Shown here: positions 43,404-55,293 of the stretch, piece by piece
Position numbering within the stretch: the stretch's first letter is position 1
Layout of the letters: every line of letters starts with the position of its first letter
Assembly: GCA_014529385.2 (NCBI GenBank)
Contig: CM043971.1
Span: 86,132,840 to 86,196,839, forward strand
DNA: 64,000 nucleotides
Direction: 5' to 3'
Origin: Adiantum capillus-veneris
Taxonomy: Eukaryota; Streptophyta; Polypodiopsida; Polypodiales; Pteridaceae
Notes under the pieces: generated by a model
Seen by the model: only the letters and a program-made list of their open reading frames with translations
The model's database searches: none
What the model was told of the DNA's origin: nothing
Translations under genes and position numbers: made by a program

Positions 43404-43980
43404 GCTCTGATACCAGTTGCTAGGAAATATGATGTAGCTAAGTAGATAATTGAGTAGTTTACTTAATGGAGAGAGATAATTTTCACACATGAGAGAGAGA
43501 GAGAGAACACATGATATATGCGGTTCACACAATGTGGACTGCATCATGGGAAAGCAGCCACTCAATGGATTTAGTACTTCAAAACAAGAAGTAGATTACA
43601 AAGGGATTATACCCTTTTGGAGATCCTGTCTTGCACTCTCACCACATCACATCAACTTCACAATGCACCACAATTATTCACAATACGTTTTTGTGTGTAG
43701 AAGAGGACTCCTTTTATAGGCCAAAAGGGATGCCCTCTCTCATGAGAGGCAGCCGTGTGTAGGCGCCCTTGTGTTGACAAGTCCAAATTGGACCCTCCAA
43801 TCAGCCCATGTGACAAGTCCACCTTTGAAATCGTCCACTAGCCAGCCACCAGCCAACTGGCCAAACGACCGGCCGTTTTCCAACCACTTTCTCATGTTGT
43901 CCGGTAATAATATTTCGACGAAAATGAATATTCCGGTGATGAAAATTTTGGTTTCTGGAGAGTGAATTTTCTTCACGCAC
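43404..43980 (-). mobile_element. Copia PBS and LTR (minus strand)
   Basis: GCTCTGATACCA at 43,404-43,415 is the tRNA-iMet PBS on the minus strand. The LTR starts at 43,418 (TGCTAGGAAATATGATGTAG) and matches the fragment at 10,874. On the minus strand a TATA box CCTATAAAAGG lies at about 43,712-43,722, consistent with this orientation. The far LTR end is not defined. Together with the gag at 23,127-23,691 it likely forms one interrupted element. Confidence 0.78.
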
Positions 43981-43989
43981 GATGGCTTC

Positions 43990-44701
43990 TCCTCATAACG
44001 TGGACCTTACAAATGTACGATTTTAATACAAAAATGACAAGGGGTAAATCAGGATCATGCAGGTGTTCTAGATTGGAGTCGAGTTGTCCATTGGATCATG
44101 AGCTAATGCTTGTCTTTATTGCATCTTTTGCTACCATCTTTGACATGGTATTAGAGACTAAGTGATACGACCACCTTGCATACTTGGAGTCGATTGATCT
44201 GGTGCCATTTTGGACTTGATTGAGAGAGAAGAAGCTCATTGTTTTTTCTTGGTTTTTGTCCAGTATGGGATATATTTGAGTATGTGGAGGATATGGACCC
44301 TCATCTATGACTTCACCGTCTTTACCCTTGTTTATCATGACCTCTCTTCAGAAGGGAACCTCATGGAGGTTATAGGATGTGTAGCAGTGTTGGATTGCTT
44401 TGGTTTTCTTAGATAGAGTCATGTTGTTGTGCCTTCCTTCAAGGGAGTAACCATGTGTTTGTTGGATCCACATGGGGAGCTATTCATTTCTAGCTTCTTC
44501 TTCAAAGAGAAGTATTTGGACATTAGTAGTGTAGAACCCAGAGGAGACTGACACCGGATCCACCTCCGAGCCAACCTATTATAGGAGAGCCCATGACCCT
44601 TTTCCCTAACTGGATCCCCTATCCACAACTTCACTCCGGCCCTTGGCCTAAGTCCTTGACTCCCATAGGTCGGGGCGTGCCCTCTAGCCCTTGGCATGAC
44701 A
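43990..44701 (-). repeat. 3' LTR of the chromovirus (partial boundary)
   Basis: On the minus strand the purine tract AAGGGGGGAG is followed by TAA and then TGTCATGCCAAGGGC (from 44,701). A TATA-like CCTATAATAGG lies near 44,580. The distal end was not located. Confidence 0.55.
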
Positions 44702-45255
44702 TTACTCCCCCCTTGGAGAAGTGTTTTTGTCCTCAAAAACAAAAGTGGGAAACTTCTTCTTAAGAGCACTAATGTTTTCCCAAGTGGTGCCTTCTTTAGG
44801 TCGATCTTTCCACTTGATTAAAGCTTGTCAACATACATGATGACGTGTATGTAAATCATGATAGTCAGGAATCCACTCAAGTTCATGCGGTGGGGTAGGA
44901 GGTTCAACAAAATTGACCAAAATCTATTGGTCAATGTTATTGTCATCCCCATGTAATCGTTTATGTAAATACCTTACATGAAATACCGGATGGACACGAG
45001 AGTGTGTCGATAGTAATAGTTTGTAGGCACGATCACCAGCTCCCTTGAGTATCTTGAAAGGCCCATAATATCTTGGAGATAATTTAGGTGTTGGCCCAAT
45101 CTTCAGACTTTCTGAATGTTGTGGCACATGTAAACACTTCTTCCCCTTCCTCAAAGGTAATTTGCGGATGTTTTTCATCATCTACTTCTTATACTGATCC
45201 TGCGCTTGCCAAACATTCTGACGAGCGAGTTTTAGCATATCCATATGGTCTTGGA
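44702..45255 (-). pseudogene. Chromovirus integrase carboxyl end and chromodomain
   Basis: From 45,255 the frame reads DHMDMLKLARQN, meets a stop near 45,183, then KLSPRYYGPFKILKG and HPVFHVRYLHKRL (the standard integrase carboxyl-terminal fold), with a stop at 44,924. In the same direction a chromodomain-type segment follows (ALIKWKDRPKEGTTWEN, FPTFVFEDK), ending at the polypurine tract. Chromodomains direct integration to marked chromatin in this family. Broken by several stops. Confidence 0.82.
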
Positions 45256-45329
45256 TACCATAAGAGGAGTTGTCTAAAACCGCCAACATTGCCGCGGAAA
45301 AACAAAAAAGAAAGAAGAGAGAAAAATTT

Positions 45330-45465
45330 GCGTGGGCGGCAATAACCGCGACTACGAACGCGGTAGTGGTTTGTCAGCAATAAGTGCGGTAATAGTCGCG
45401 GCAATATACCCACTGCTATTATCGCGACCTTTGCCGCTGCTATTACCGCGTGTATTACCGCTAAA
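45330..45465. repeat. CACTA left subterminal repeats
   Basis: Several GCGGTAATA / TATTACCGC-type units in both orientations, the expected transposase-binding region of CACTA elements. Similar units occur at 50,090-50,130 and 57,900-57,965. Confidence 0.7.
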
Positions 45466-45472
45466 CGCCAGT

Positions 45473-45539
45473 TCAAAAATAAAGGTGCTCATGTTGGCCA
45501 CCCAAATTTGGGTGGCCCAATGAGCACCTTTATTTTTGA
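45473..45539. repeat. 67-bp near-perfect palindrome
   Basis: Arms TCAAAAATAAAGGTGCTCAT... meet at CCCAAATTTGGG without a spacer; a one-base indel and one substitution are the only flaws. Next to the CACTA subterminal repeats. Confidence 0.92.
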
Positions 45540-45742
45540 CTTGCATAAAAACAATAAGACATCAATTGTTTTTTGGAAAAGTATAAAAAATACTAAAGAA
45601 TTGAAATTGAATTTACTTTACCTTGACAATGAAAAATGTAGAAGATCAACTATTTAAAAAAGTTACAATAAAAAGTAAATAGTTGTATATACATTGTGCC
45701 ACATTGGGACTTTACGAAAGTTTTGACAAAACATTTTTTTAT

Positions 45743-46920
45743 CTAATCTTCGTCGTCGTCCAGAGGCATGTATGTTGGATCACTTTGACTCTACATAAAC
45801 ACAAACCAAATTAAACAATTATCCACAGCTCAAAACAATTGACACAAAATTACTTGTTTAAACTTACCGCTTGTAGTGGTCCAACCGCTGCGTCGAATTG
45901 CTCGCGAGAGATGTGGTTGTTTTCAAACAACCATCGTCAAGTATCAAATTCTGTATGTTGCTCCCGATACTTGACCATCTCTCTGGTTGGTCGAGAGAGA
46001 GTGACATTTTCCTAAGTTAGCAATAACAATATCAAATTATCAACTACAATCTTTATAATCAACGATCAACGTTATAATTCAAATAATCTTACATATTTAT
46101 CCTTCCATGCTCCCTTGCCTCCTGAGCCATAGTGTGTGGGAGTTTGTCTTGCGCGGACCTCGCGTTGTTGTCTATATGATGAGCCCGTCACAGCTTGATC
46201 GCTCTTCTCTTGAATTGCCCACTCCCGCTCTGCATCTGCCATGTTGCCACCATGGTAACTCCTGTCTGGATCTCTGACCTAGTTGGCTGCTACGCACTGC
46301 ACACTTGACTGCTTGTTTTTTAGAAATGTCTTTATGTAGCCCTCCAACCATTGTTGTGAAAAACGTTGATCAGGGGCGTTTGGAAATCTAGCTAACAGAG
46401 CGTCCTCAATGTATCGTGCATGATCGGGCAGTTGGTCTCTGAACTTTATAAAACGATTCTTTTACGTTGAATGTATAAGAATTTATAGATGGCGTCAAAA
46501 TGCCCTGCCCTGTGCTATGCCGAAATCAACCTCCTCGCCATATTTAACCCTATAGTAGCGCCCATGCGTGTCTGGCACGGGTGCGTCAGTATCCTTGTCC
46601 TCTGCGTCAGGGACGGCACACTCTGAAAGTGGGGACTCCGTTCCCCCGCCACTACCAAAACATGCGAAACCACAAGATCCGTCGCCGCTTCGTCTCTCAC
46701 GGTGCTCGCTGCCCTGAGACGAGCGTCGACGTGCGCTGCCAGAGGAAGTCCGTCGACGATGTTCTGGCGAAGCCGGAGTGAAATGGAGTGGCGTAGGACC
46801 CTGTGATGCCATGGGAGTAGGACCCTGTGATGCAAGGGGAGTAGGAACCTGCGATGGAATAGGAGTAGAATGGATGGAAGGGAGAGTAGAGGGAGGTGTC
46901 GTCGGTGCGAGGTCCCCCAT
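45743..46920 (-). CDS. CACTA second ORF (Transposase_24/TNPA-like), spliced
   Basis: Starts MGDLAPTTPPS at 46,920 with a Pro/Ser/Thr-rich first part, then YYRVKYGEEVDFG and FKFRDQLPD-like IKFRDQLPDHARY. After an ARFP...FSQQWLEGYIKTF segment comes a part comparable to plant Transposase_24: YRQQREVRARQTPTHYGSGG, then TREMVKYREQHTEF. An acidic last exon ends PLDDDED-stop at 45,743. At least two introns and one possible stop near 46,280. It lies opposite to TNP2, as the second CACTA gene can. It would bind the subterminal repeats. The family match is by pattern only; an upstream exon (47,126-46,940) is possible. Confidence 0.45.
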
Positions 46921-47394
46921 GGTGTAGTCTGCGGAGAAATTCCATAAGTCGCAAGTTGTTGTGGAGTGTAGCGGCCAAACAAATCCTCCGTCGAACGGAG
47001 GTACTGCTCTCGTAAAGAGATAGCCCGCTGGAAGTCAAGATCTACGATTGGTGCAAGAATCTGAGAAGGGTAGGTGTAGGATGGCCATGCTTGCAAATAA
47101 CAAAAAAAAAAATCTATGACACTCATGGTTTATGGTTAACTACGTAGATATTTATTTCTTTGCTTGTTCTCACCGACTCAAGACTCGGGTCCACTGGAGG
47201 CAATGTCCACCCCGGGTGGGAGCCCACCTGAGATGTGAACCAACCAAAAGAAGAGCCAGCTGGCTACTCCTCACCAGTTGGTCTGTCGTCAGACATCTAC
47301 ATTACAAAGAGCAATACAAGATTAAGCTTTCCACCCTACTCACCAATCTAAATATACGTACACAAGTATATTACCACACAAACACGTAGATGCA

Positions 47395-48690
47395 TATACA
47401 TACTAGTAGACCTAAGTAGAGGCTAGTAGTGCCAAAGGTCAATTGCACCTCTTTAGATATCATCACAATCTCAACCGTGGTAAAACCAAAGGTACATTGT
47501 GGTAATCCATGCATGAGTGGATCAATGACCGCAACGCCACAATTAAAAACCCAAGAGGAAGCGTCTAACCTTCGGATGCTATGCTCCCGTACTTAGTGCC
47601 TACATACATGCATAAACAGATATATATGTACACACATATATATGTTAAGGTTGTAAATCTAGCCATCGTTTTGTATTAGCTGCACCTAAATTCAACATCT
47701 AAGTTATCAATTGATCGTAATATTACAATTTTAATATAATGCAATAAGTAATTCTATTTCTCTCACTCTATCTCTATCTCTCTCTCTCCATCCCAGAGTC
47801 ATGTCTGCGCCTCCATGTAAAGCAAACACTCTCAGAGATGAGAAGCCAAACATGGACGACATCTTCTGCCGAGGCATGGAGGTCTCGGCTAAGGTCATGG
47901 TGCCTTTGGACTTGGGCACCACTTTTTCGGGCTTCGCGTACATACATGCATAAACAGAATGTTCACACATATATATGTTAAGGTTGTAAATGTAGCCATC
48001 GTTTTGTGTTGGCTGCACCTAAATTAAATGTCTAAGTGATTAATTGATCGTAACATTACAATTCTCTCCCAGAGGATATATATATTAGCATACAAACACG
48101 TAGATACATACACATACTAGTAGACCTAAGTAGAGGCTAGTAGTGCCAAAGGTCAACTGCACCTCTTTAGATATTATCGCAGTCTCAACCGTGGTAAAAC
48201 CAAAGGTACATTGCGGTAATCCATGCATGAGTGGATCAATGACCACAACGCCATGATTAAAAAAGGACTATATCCAAGAGGAAGCGTCTAACCTTCGGAT
48301 GCTATGCTCCCGTACTTAGTGCCTACATACATGCATAAATAGATATATATGTACACACATATATATGTTAAGGTTGTAAATGTATCCATCGTTTTGTGTT
48401 GGCTGCACCTAAATTCAACATATAAGTGATCAATTGATCGTAACATTACAATTTTAATGTAATGCAATAAGTAATTCTATTTCTCTCACTCTATCTCTCT
48501 CTCTCCATCCCAAAGTCATGTCTGCGCCTCCATGTAAAGCAAACACTCTCAGAGATGAGAAGCCAAACATGGACGACATCTTCTGCCGAGGCATGGAGGT
48601 CTCGGCTAAGGTCATGGTGGCTTTGGACTTGGGCACTACTTTTTCAGGCTTTGGACTTGGGCACCACTTTTTCGGGCTTCGCGTACATCC
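47395..48690 (+). repeat. Direct repeats of about 600 bp (two copies plus a third partial)
   Basis: 47,395-47,943 and 48,085-48,690 are near-identical (ACACGTAGATGCATATACAT start, HSP70-like exon at the end). A partial third copy of the middle lies at 47,936-48,068. The pattern suggests unequal exchange at a shared TACATACATGCATAAA segment. Confidence 0.9.
47803..47943 (+). pseudogene. HSP70-like first-exon fragment, copy 1
   Basis: ATG at 47,803, preceded by a (CT)-rich leader. The frame reads MSAPPCKAN and then VPLDLGTTFSGFAY, the phosphate-1 motif of the HSP70/actin ATPase fold. This form (D-x-GTT-x-SG-x-A-Y) is nearest to the HSP70-12 type. It stops at the repeat junction, so it is only a captured piece. 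Confidence 0.55.
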
Positions 48691-48815
48691 ACAAGAGAGA
48701 CCCTAGGGACCAAGACCAGCTTCATCTCGTTATTGCAAAACATAGATCAACATGTTTTACAAGTGGAACCCATTGTCTTCTACCTACACCCTCCAAGCTT
48801 GGGGATAGGCTGCCC
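48518..48815 (+). pseudogene. HSP70-like first-exon fragment, copy 2
   Basis: The same exon with VALDLGTTFSGF. An internal duplication of about 35 bp (CTTTGGACTTGGGCAC twice, 48,621-48,680) breaks the frame, which then resumes as FAYIHKRDPRDQ. It then runs into the pyrimidine tract. The 5' leader and first coding part of a host gene appear to have been picked up by the CACTA element. Confidence 0.55.
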
Positions 48816-48817
48816 TT

Positions 48818-49534
48818 CGCTTTCTCTCTCTTTCTCTCTCTCTTTCTTTCTCTACTTCTCTTTCTCTCCCTCTTTCCCTCTCTTTCTTTCTCTCCCTCCC
48901 TCTCTTTCCCTACCTCTTTCCCTCTCTTTCTCTCTCTCGTTTTCTTTCTCTCCCTCTCTCTCTCTTTCCCTCTATCTCTCTCTTTCTTTCTCTCCCTCTT
49001 TCTCTCTCTTTCTTTCTCTCCCTCTCTCTCTTTCCCTATCACGGTTTCCCTCTATCTCTCTCTTTCTCTCCCTCTTTCCCTCTCTATCTCTTTCTTTCTC
49101 TCCCTCTCTATATACTCTCCCTCTATCTCTCTCTTTCTCTCTCTCTCTTTATATCTCCCTCTTTCTCTCTCCCTCTTTCCCTCTCTTTCTTTCTCTCCCT
49201 CTCTCTCTTTCCCTACCGCGCTTTTCCCTCTATCTATCTCTTTCCCTCCCTCTTTCCCTCTCTTTCTCTCTCTCTCTCTCTCTCTTTCTTTCTCACCCTC
49301 TCTATCTACTCTCCCTCTATCTATCTCTCTCTTTCCTACCTCTTTCCCTCTATCTCCCTCTTTCTCTCTCTCTGTTTCTTTCTCTCCCTCTCTATCTACT
49401 CTCCCTCTATCTCTCTCTTTCTTTCTTTCCCTCTCTTTCTTTCTCTCCCTCTCTATTTACTCTCTCTCTTTCCCTCTCTCACTCTCTCACTCTCTCTCTC
49501 TCTCTTTCCCTATCCCTATCCCTATTTCCCTCTA

Positions 49535-49565
<31 letters not shown>

Positions 49566-49656
49566 CTCTATCTCTCCCTCTTTCTATCTCTTCTTCTCTT
49601 TATCTATCTCTCTTTCTTTCTCTCTATCTCTATTCCTCTCTTTCTCTCCCTCTCTA

Positions 49657-49694
<38 letters not shown>

Positions 49695-50012
49695 TCATCT
49701 CTCTCTCTTTCCCTATCCCTATTTCCCTCTCTCACTCTATCTCTCTCTTTCTTTCTCTCCCTCTCTCCCTCTCTCTCTCCCTCTTTCTTTCTCTTTCTTT
49801 CTCTCCCTCTCTTTCTTTCTCCTTATCTACTCTCTCTCTTTTCCTATCCCTATTTCCCTCTATCTCTCTCTTTCCCTCTCTCACTCTATCTCTCTCTATC
49901 TCTATCTCTACCTCTACCTCTCTATCTATCTATCTTTCTTTCTCTCTATCTCTATTCCTCTCTTTCTCTCCCTCTCTATCTACTCTCTCTCTCTTTCTCT
50001 CCCTCTCTCCAG
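48818..50012. repeat. 1.2-kb polypyrimidine tract
   Basis: Almost only C and T on the plus strand, built of CTCTCT, CTTTCT, CCCTCT and CTATCT units in higher-order blocks (TTTCTTTCTCTCCCTCTCTATCTACTC-like blocks recur, e.g. 49,255-49,330 and 49,370-49,450). The Ser/Leu/Phe-rich open frames here are artefacts. Confidence 0.96.
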
Positions 50013-53000
50013 CAAGAAACACAGGGAAGGCAGGGTATGCTGCAAAACACGGCATACTCTGCTTTCTTTCCTTTTTTTAAGCGCCAGTTATTACCGCGAG
50101 TATTATCGTGACTATTACCACGGCCGGTCATTTCAAACGGATACATGTGAATGTGAGGTTGCAGGGGGGGGTACAAACCACCACCACCCCCGCCCCCCAC
50201 CCACCCCACCCTTAGCTATACATTATTTCATTTTTTAGCCTTTTGAGTTTTTTGATGAAGATTTTTAATTTTTTATGGATACTTTATTTTGTACTACTTT
50301 TAAATGTTTAATAATTGAATTTTTAAAATCTTTTTAGTTAAAAAATAATTTTAATACTCATTGTCATTTATTCCCTTTGACTTTAACTATATATAATTTT
50401 TCTAATGGGATTACGTGTTTTTTCAAGTGTTTACGACACATGATTAAATAAACAACCTTTCGCGCGTGCAGGACATTGACTGGGATGATCGTGGTCCTCC
50501 TAGAGGCCCAAAGTGAGATCGTTAACTCAAGGAAAAACTACCTTGTCCTTGTGCCAAGTGCAAAAGGGCAATTCTTCGCTTGAGGCGCATTGCTTTGGAG
50601 CACGTGGAGAACGAAGGGCTTTGGCATCCTCGGAAAAGCGCTCGAAGAGATGATAGCACGACTCACCTGTCGCTTGAGGAGGTGCCCCATTGGTCTGTGT
50701 TCGTGGGCTGCCGAAACGAAGGATAGATTGATGACGAGTGTCCGAACATCTCTTTACGATGGTGCACGGTACTCGATGCTCCGTGCATCGTTGGAAGTAC
50801 TCAACTTGCAAACAAAATTCGGTTGGAGTAATGCAAGTGTCGATGCACTTCTTCTGTAAGTATAGAATGTGGATTTTATATACTCTCTCCCTCCCTCTTT
50901 ATGGTGTTCTCTTCTAGGAATTATACTAATACGCATGTTTATTGTAGTTTGATGGGAAAAATGTTGCCAGTTGATCACCACATGCCTCCAGATCGTCGAC
51001 GTGCTAGATCGTATGTCACTGCACTTGGAATGGAGTATGAGCGCATCCATGCATGCGTCAACGATTGCATGCTATACCGCAATGAGCATGCACATGCTAC
51101 CTCATGTCCCGTATGCGGGGAGGCACGATACAAAACAGGTGTGAGCAGGGCACAGCTACCCCGCAAGGTATTAAGACATTTTTCATTAATTCCTTGCATC
51201 CAACACATGTTTAAAAGCAGGTCTATTGTGGAGCTTCTCGCATGGCACGCAAACCATCGCTCAAATGATGGAATGATGCGTGTCCCTGCCGATTCACCTG
51301 CATGGAGGCACATCAAAACTCAATGGCCAGAGTTTGGGTTGGAGCCTCGACACTTGAGGCTTGGGTTAGCAAGTGATGGTGTCAACCCCTTCGGTACTAA
51401 GTCTACTTCATGGAGCACTTGGCCTATGGTGATCGTCAACTACAATATTCCACCATGGGAGACAACCAAGAAGGGCAATATACTTCTTTCCTTGCTTGTG
51501 CCAGGGAAGTACAAAGTGTCAAATATTGACATTTACCTCGAGCCCCTCATCGAGGAGTTGGAGTTATGGAGAGGCATTGTTGTTGTCGATGTCTCACTTG
51601 CAAAGGGGGGGGAGAGAGGCTCAAGTGAGGGGAATCCTTATGTGGACTATGCACGACTATCTTGGGCTTGGAGAGATTTCTGGTAACCCCCTGTCCTCTA
51701 TCTCTCTCTCCCTTTAGCTCCCTTTAGTTCACTTTAGTTCACTCATCTCTCTAAGCATATGATATATATGCAGGGTTGTTCACATCGGGCGACAATGCAT
51801 GTCCTACTTGCGGGCCATCATTGGTGACGGAGAGGCCAGATTCCTTGTGCAAGGTAATCTATCCAAACAACCATTGTTTCTTACCCCAAGGTCATAGCAA
51901 GCACAAGGCTCCAACAAATGGGAAGGCTCCTCTAAAGCTCACAATGGCAGATTGGGCAACCATTTGGGAGGAACACCACAACAACAATCCGGCTCCGTGT
52001 CCTCCACCAAAAGGTATGTCGAGGTATTCCATATTTTTAAGGCTTCCATATTGGAAGGACTTAAAAATACAACACCTCTTTCGATATGCACATATTCAAG
52101 AATGTAGCCCAAACACTATGGGACCACATTATTGGCAAGAAGGACTCTTTGGGTGCGAGGGAGGATTTGAGGATTTTAAAACGTCTCCCCACCTCTGCCA
52201 CTCCACGGCGTGCCCCAAATGGAAAGATTGTGCTTCCTAAAGCACCATGGATGCTAGCAAAAGAAGAATTAGACAAAGTGAAGGGTACCATTGCCTCTAT
52301 TCCCACACCAAGAGGATACATGAGGTCGCTAAAGGGAGCTTTCACAAAAGCGAAGAAGGGTGGAAGCGTTCAATTGTATGGGTTGAAGTCCCACGATTGG
52401 CACAAGATGCTTCAGGTATTCTTCATACTCCCTATTCTATCTATAGTTTGTGTGTATGACTATCACTCACTTTTCCTTTTCCTGATTTACATTGTAGTTC
52501 ATTCTGTCAGTGAGTATGTGTATATGTCGGGACAAGAAAGTCAGGGATGCTATTTTCAAATTAGGAGAGCTAGTAAGGTACACCACAAGACTCCACTCAA
52601 CTACACCTTTTTAATGTACACAATAATTTCAACTAGCACTTAGTGTATCCTTGTGTGTTTTCTTGCAGATTTGTGAGCTCCAAGGAAATCGAAATAGATG
52701 CTATCCCTGTTGCTCAAACACTTGCAACAGAAACTATGTGTGCCATTGAGGATGCATTTCCTCGATCAATCCTTCTTAGTCAAATTCACCTCTTGGTTCA
52801 CGTGGTGGAGGAGATAGCTATATGTGGAGTAGTGCACACACGATAAATGTTCTTCTTAGAGAGGTTTTTAAAATCTCTGAAAGATTTTGTGCAACTATGG
52901 TCTCAACCAGAGGCATGTATGGCCGAAGGGTGGATTGTTCAAGAGGCATTTGTTTACATATCAGAGTATTTGGCACAAGTTGATCCTTCAATGCCTCGCA

Positions 53001-53233
53001 TGTGGTCAAACGAGGAAGATTCAAGGATGACTTCACACTTGACAAGTGGAAAGGGGAAACTACTTAACTTGGATATGAATCTATCCCGAGTGTCGATAAC
53101 TTTTGCATTCTCAATGCAAATATTATGACCAAGTTGGTGGACTTGTGGACAATGGCAAAGTCCAGGCGTTTGCAAGAGAGGGAAGCATGGAAACAAGCAC
53201 ATGGAGGAAGGAGGGCACCCCCAGTGCTTAGAT

Positions 53234-54859
53234 GTCATAAAATCTAATATCTAACCAACCCAAATGATTTTCTCATATTAAATTGATCACTTAATGTGGG
53301 AGAATAAATGGGAACAAGTGTTAAGATATAGATATGTGCTTATGGATCCATCTCAACACGGGGCCAATGGTAAAGGGCCCCAAAAGGGAGATGGTCTATC
53401 AAAGAGCAAGGCTAAACAATGGAGCATAAGACCTTAGGGTTAGCTTCATTGAAGACCTCCAATAAATGTGTGTAAAAGTCCTTTGACCTTAGGTAAGCTA
53501 GGGCTGAGCTTGAGGTGGGAACCCGGCCCAAGCTCGAGGTGCTTGTCCTGCTTGAGGTGCTTGTCGTGCTTGAGGTGTTTGTCATGATTGAGGTGCTTGA
53601 TTAATATGCTTGAGGTGCTTGACTGGCTCCATGCTTGAGGTGCTTGACTTGCTGCATGATTAAGGTACTTGAGGTGCCTTGAGAAGCTTGCCTGAGATGC
53701 TTGTGGGAACACCCCCTAGTTCAAGTGCTTTGTCATGCTTGGTGAGTAAGGTGCTTGATCACCTAAAGTCAAAAGCATTCCTACAAGAGGGGGGGCAAGC
53801 CCTTTTCCTAGGGGCTAGAGAGAGAACACCCACTCACACACACAAGGGAAGCCCCAACTTGAAGAGGCAGCAAGGACACATGTCAGGTCCCTACCCATGT
53901 TACCTTCATGTGTTGCTTGAAGCCTATTGGCTAGACTTCAAAGGGGTCCAATGATAAATTACTTGAATTATCTAATTGATTTTGCATTTATCAAGTCCTC
54001 TCTCTCAAAGGGGAAAGGGGGACACTTGTCCCAAGGCTACCCATGTTGCTTGTAATGGCTCTTGCTTGTGATTGGTTAGGCCTGGGAGGGTCCAATGAGC
54101 TTCAAGCATGAGCTACACGGGGGGGTCGACCCAAGCTAGCTAGGGGCTTGCTTGAGGGGTATACTCACCCACACACACTCACAATCACTCGCATTGTGTG
54201 CTATGCAAAGTGCAAGAGCTCCCTCTCCAAGCAAGTAGAGGTTGAGAGCCTACACCAACACTCTTGGCTATGGAGTGCAAATCCAACCAAGAGCCATGCT
54301 TCAATGCTTAAGCTTGACATCTCCTTCTTCTTCATTACTATGCTATTATGTATGCTAGCAACAAGAGTATGATAAGTGAGGAACTAGTTCTTTCTCCTAT
54401 GAAATGTTTCTTCTTCCTCTTCCCTACCCTCATTCCCTGCTAGCTCTCTCCACCTTCGTAGGTGTTTGAGGTCTTGGGATTGAGGCTTGGGACAATTAAA
54501 GCTTTCTTCAAGTTCATGTTAGGCTATGATTGTGATGCATGAAGCTTTCCATCTTCATTGCATCACCTAGGTCACAAGGAACACAAAGAATGTATTGTAA
54601 CAAGTCTCTCTTAAAGGGAGAAATCATAATACAAATTCCTATTGGAGGGGGGACCGGCTCCACATAAATCCGGTCCTCAACTGTTGTCATGTTCTCTAAA
54701 TTCTCTCTCTTGCAAAAGTATTGTTCATGCCAAGTTAACTAATTGCTATGGTTATGTTGCTATCTTCAATTATGTCTACCCGCTATGCTCACAAAGTTAT
54801 TTCTCGAAAGTATTCTCATTAATTTCCGCTATTCTCAAGTTGAATAGGCTAATTCCATT
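53234..54859 (+). repeat. 5' LTR, about 1.6 kb
   Basis: The last 240 bp are repeated at 56,091-56,330 with very few changes. It holds a minisatellite at 53,505-53,700 and no gene. Confidence 0.75.
53505..53700. repeat. Minisatellite in the LTR, core GCTTGAGGTGCTTGA
   Basis: About nine variant units of 15-25 bp built on TTGAGGTGCTTG. Confidence 0.85.
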
Positions 54860-54864
54860 AAATT

Positions 54865-54876
54865 GGTATCAGAGCA
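54865..54876 (+). other. tRNA-iMet primer-binding site
   Basis: TGGTATCAGAGC a few bases after the LTR end. Confidence 0.85.
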
Positions 54877-55293
54877 TTTGGTTTCTCTTTTCTTGCTTAA
54901 GAAGAGAGGTCCTTAAGTAGCCTATAAATGGTTGATGTTGTTAATTATAATAGGGTAAGTGGAACTGGGATCTAATATCGGTTTTGTTAAGCCCACTATG
55001 TGGGGGATGGTGCACACCTCGGGAGCTTTGGACTTAATAATGGAGTCTTTTTAGACTTGCCTACGGCTTTACCATTATTGAGCCATAAGAAGTCCGAAAG
55101 GAGCTAGCCCTTGGCAACTCTGCTATGTTAGACCTACTCCTCTACTCTCTATAATTAACCACTTGGAGCCGTGGGTGTAGATACTTAAGAGCCAATTTTC
55201 AAAGGCTAAGAGGAGTGGCAACTAAGGTTTTGAATTGCCAAAGCATACACTAAGTACATACATAAAATTTTGTTAACATAAAATTTTGTTAAC

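Noticed and set aside
43740-43980. A host gene beside the copia LTR
   Set aside because: The region continues the LTR and shows no conserved frame.
48555-50238. Two 500-residue Ser/Leu/Phe-rich open frames
   Set aside because: They translate the polypyrimidine tract in several frames at once; only the first 80 residues (HSP70-like) carry information.
54865-54880. TGGTATCAGAGC as part of a tRNA-iMet gene (also 8,414, 43,404 and 59,341)
   Set aside because: Only the 12-base complement of the tRNA 3' end is present, each beside an LTR end; no cloverleaf around it.
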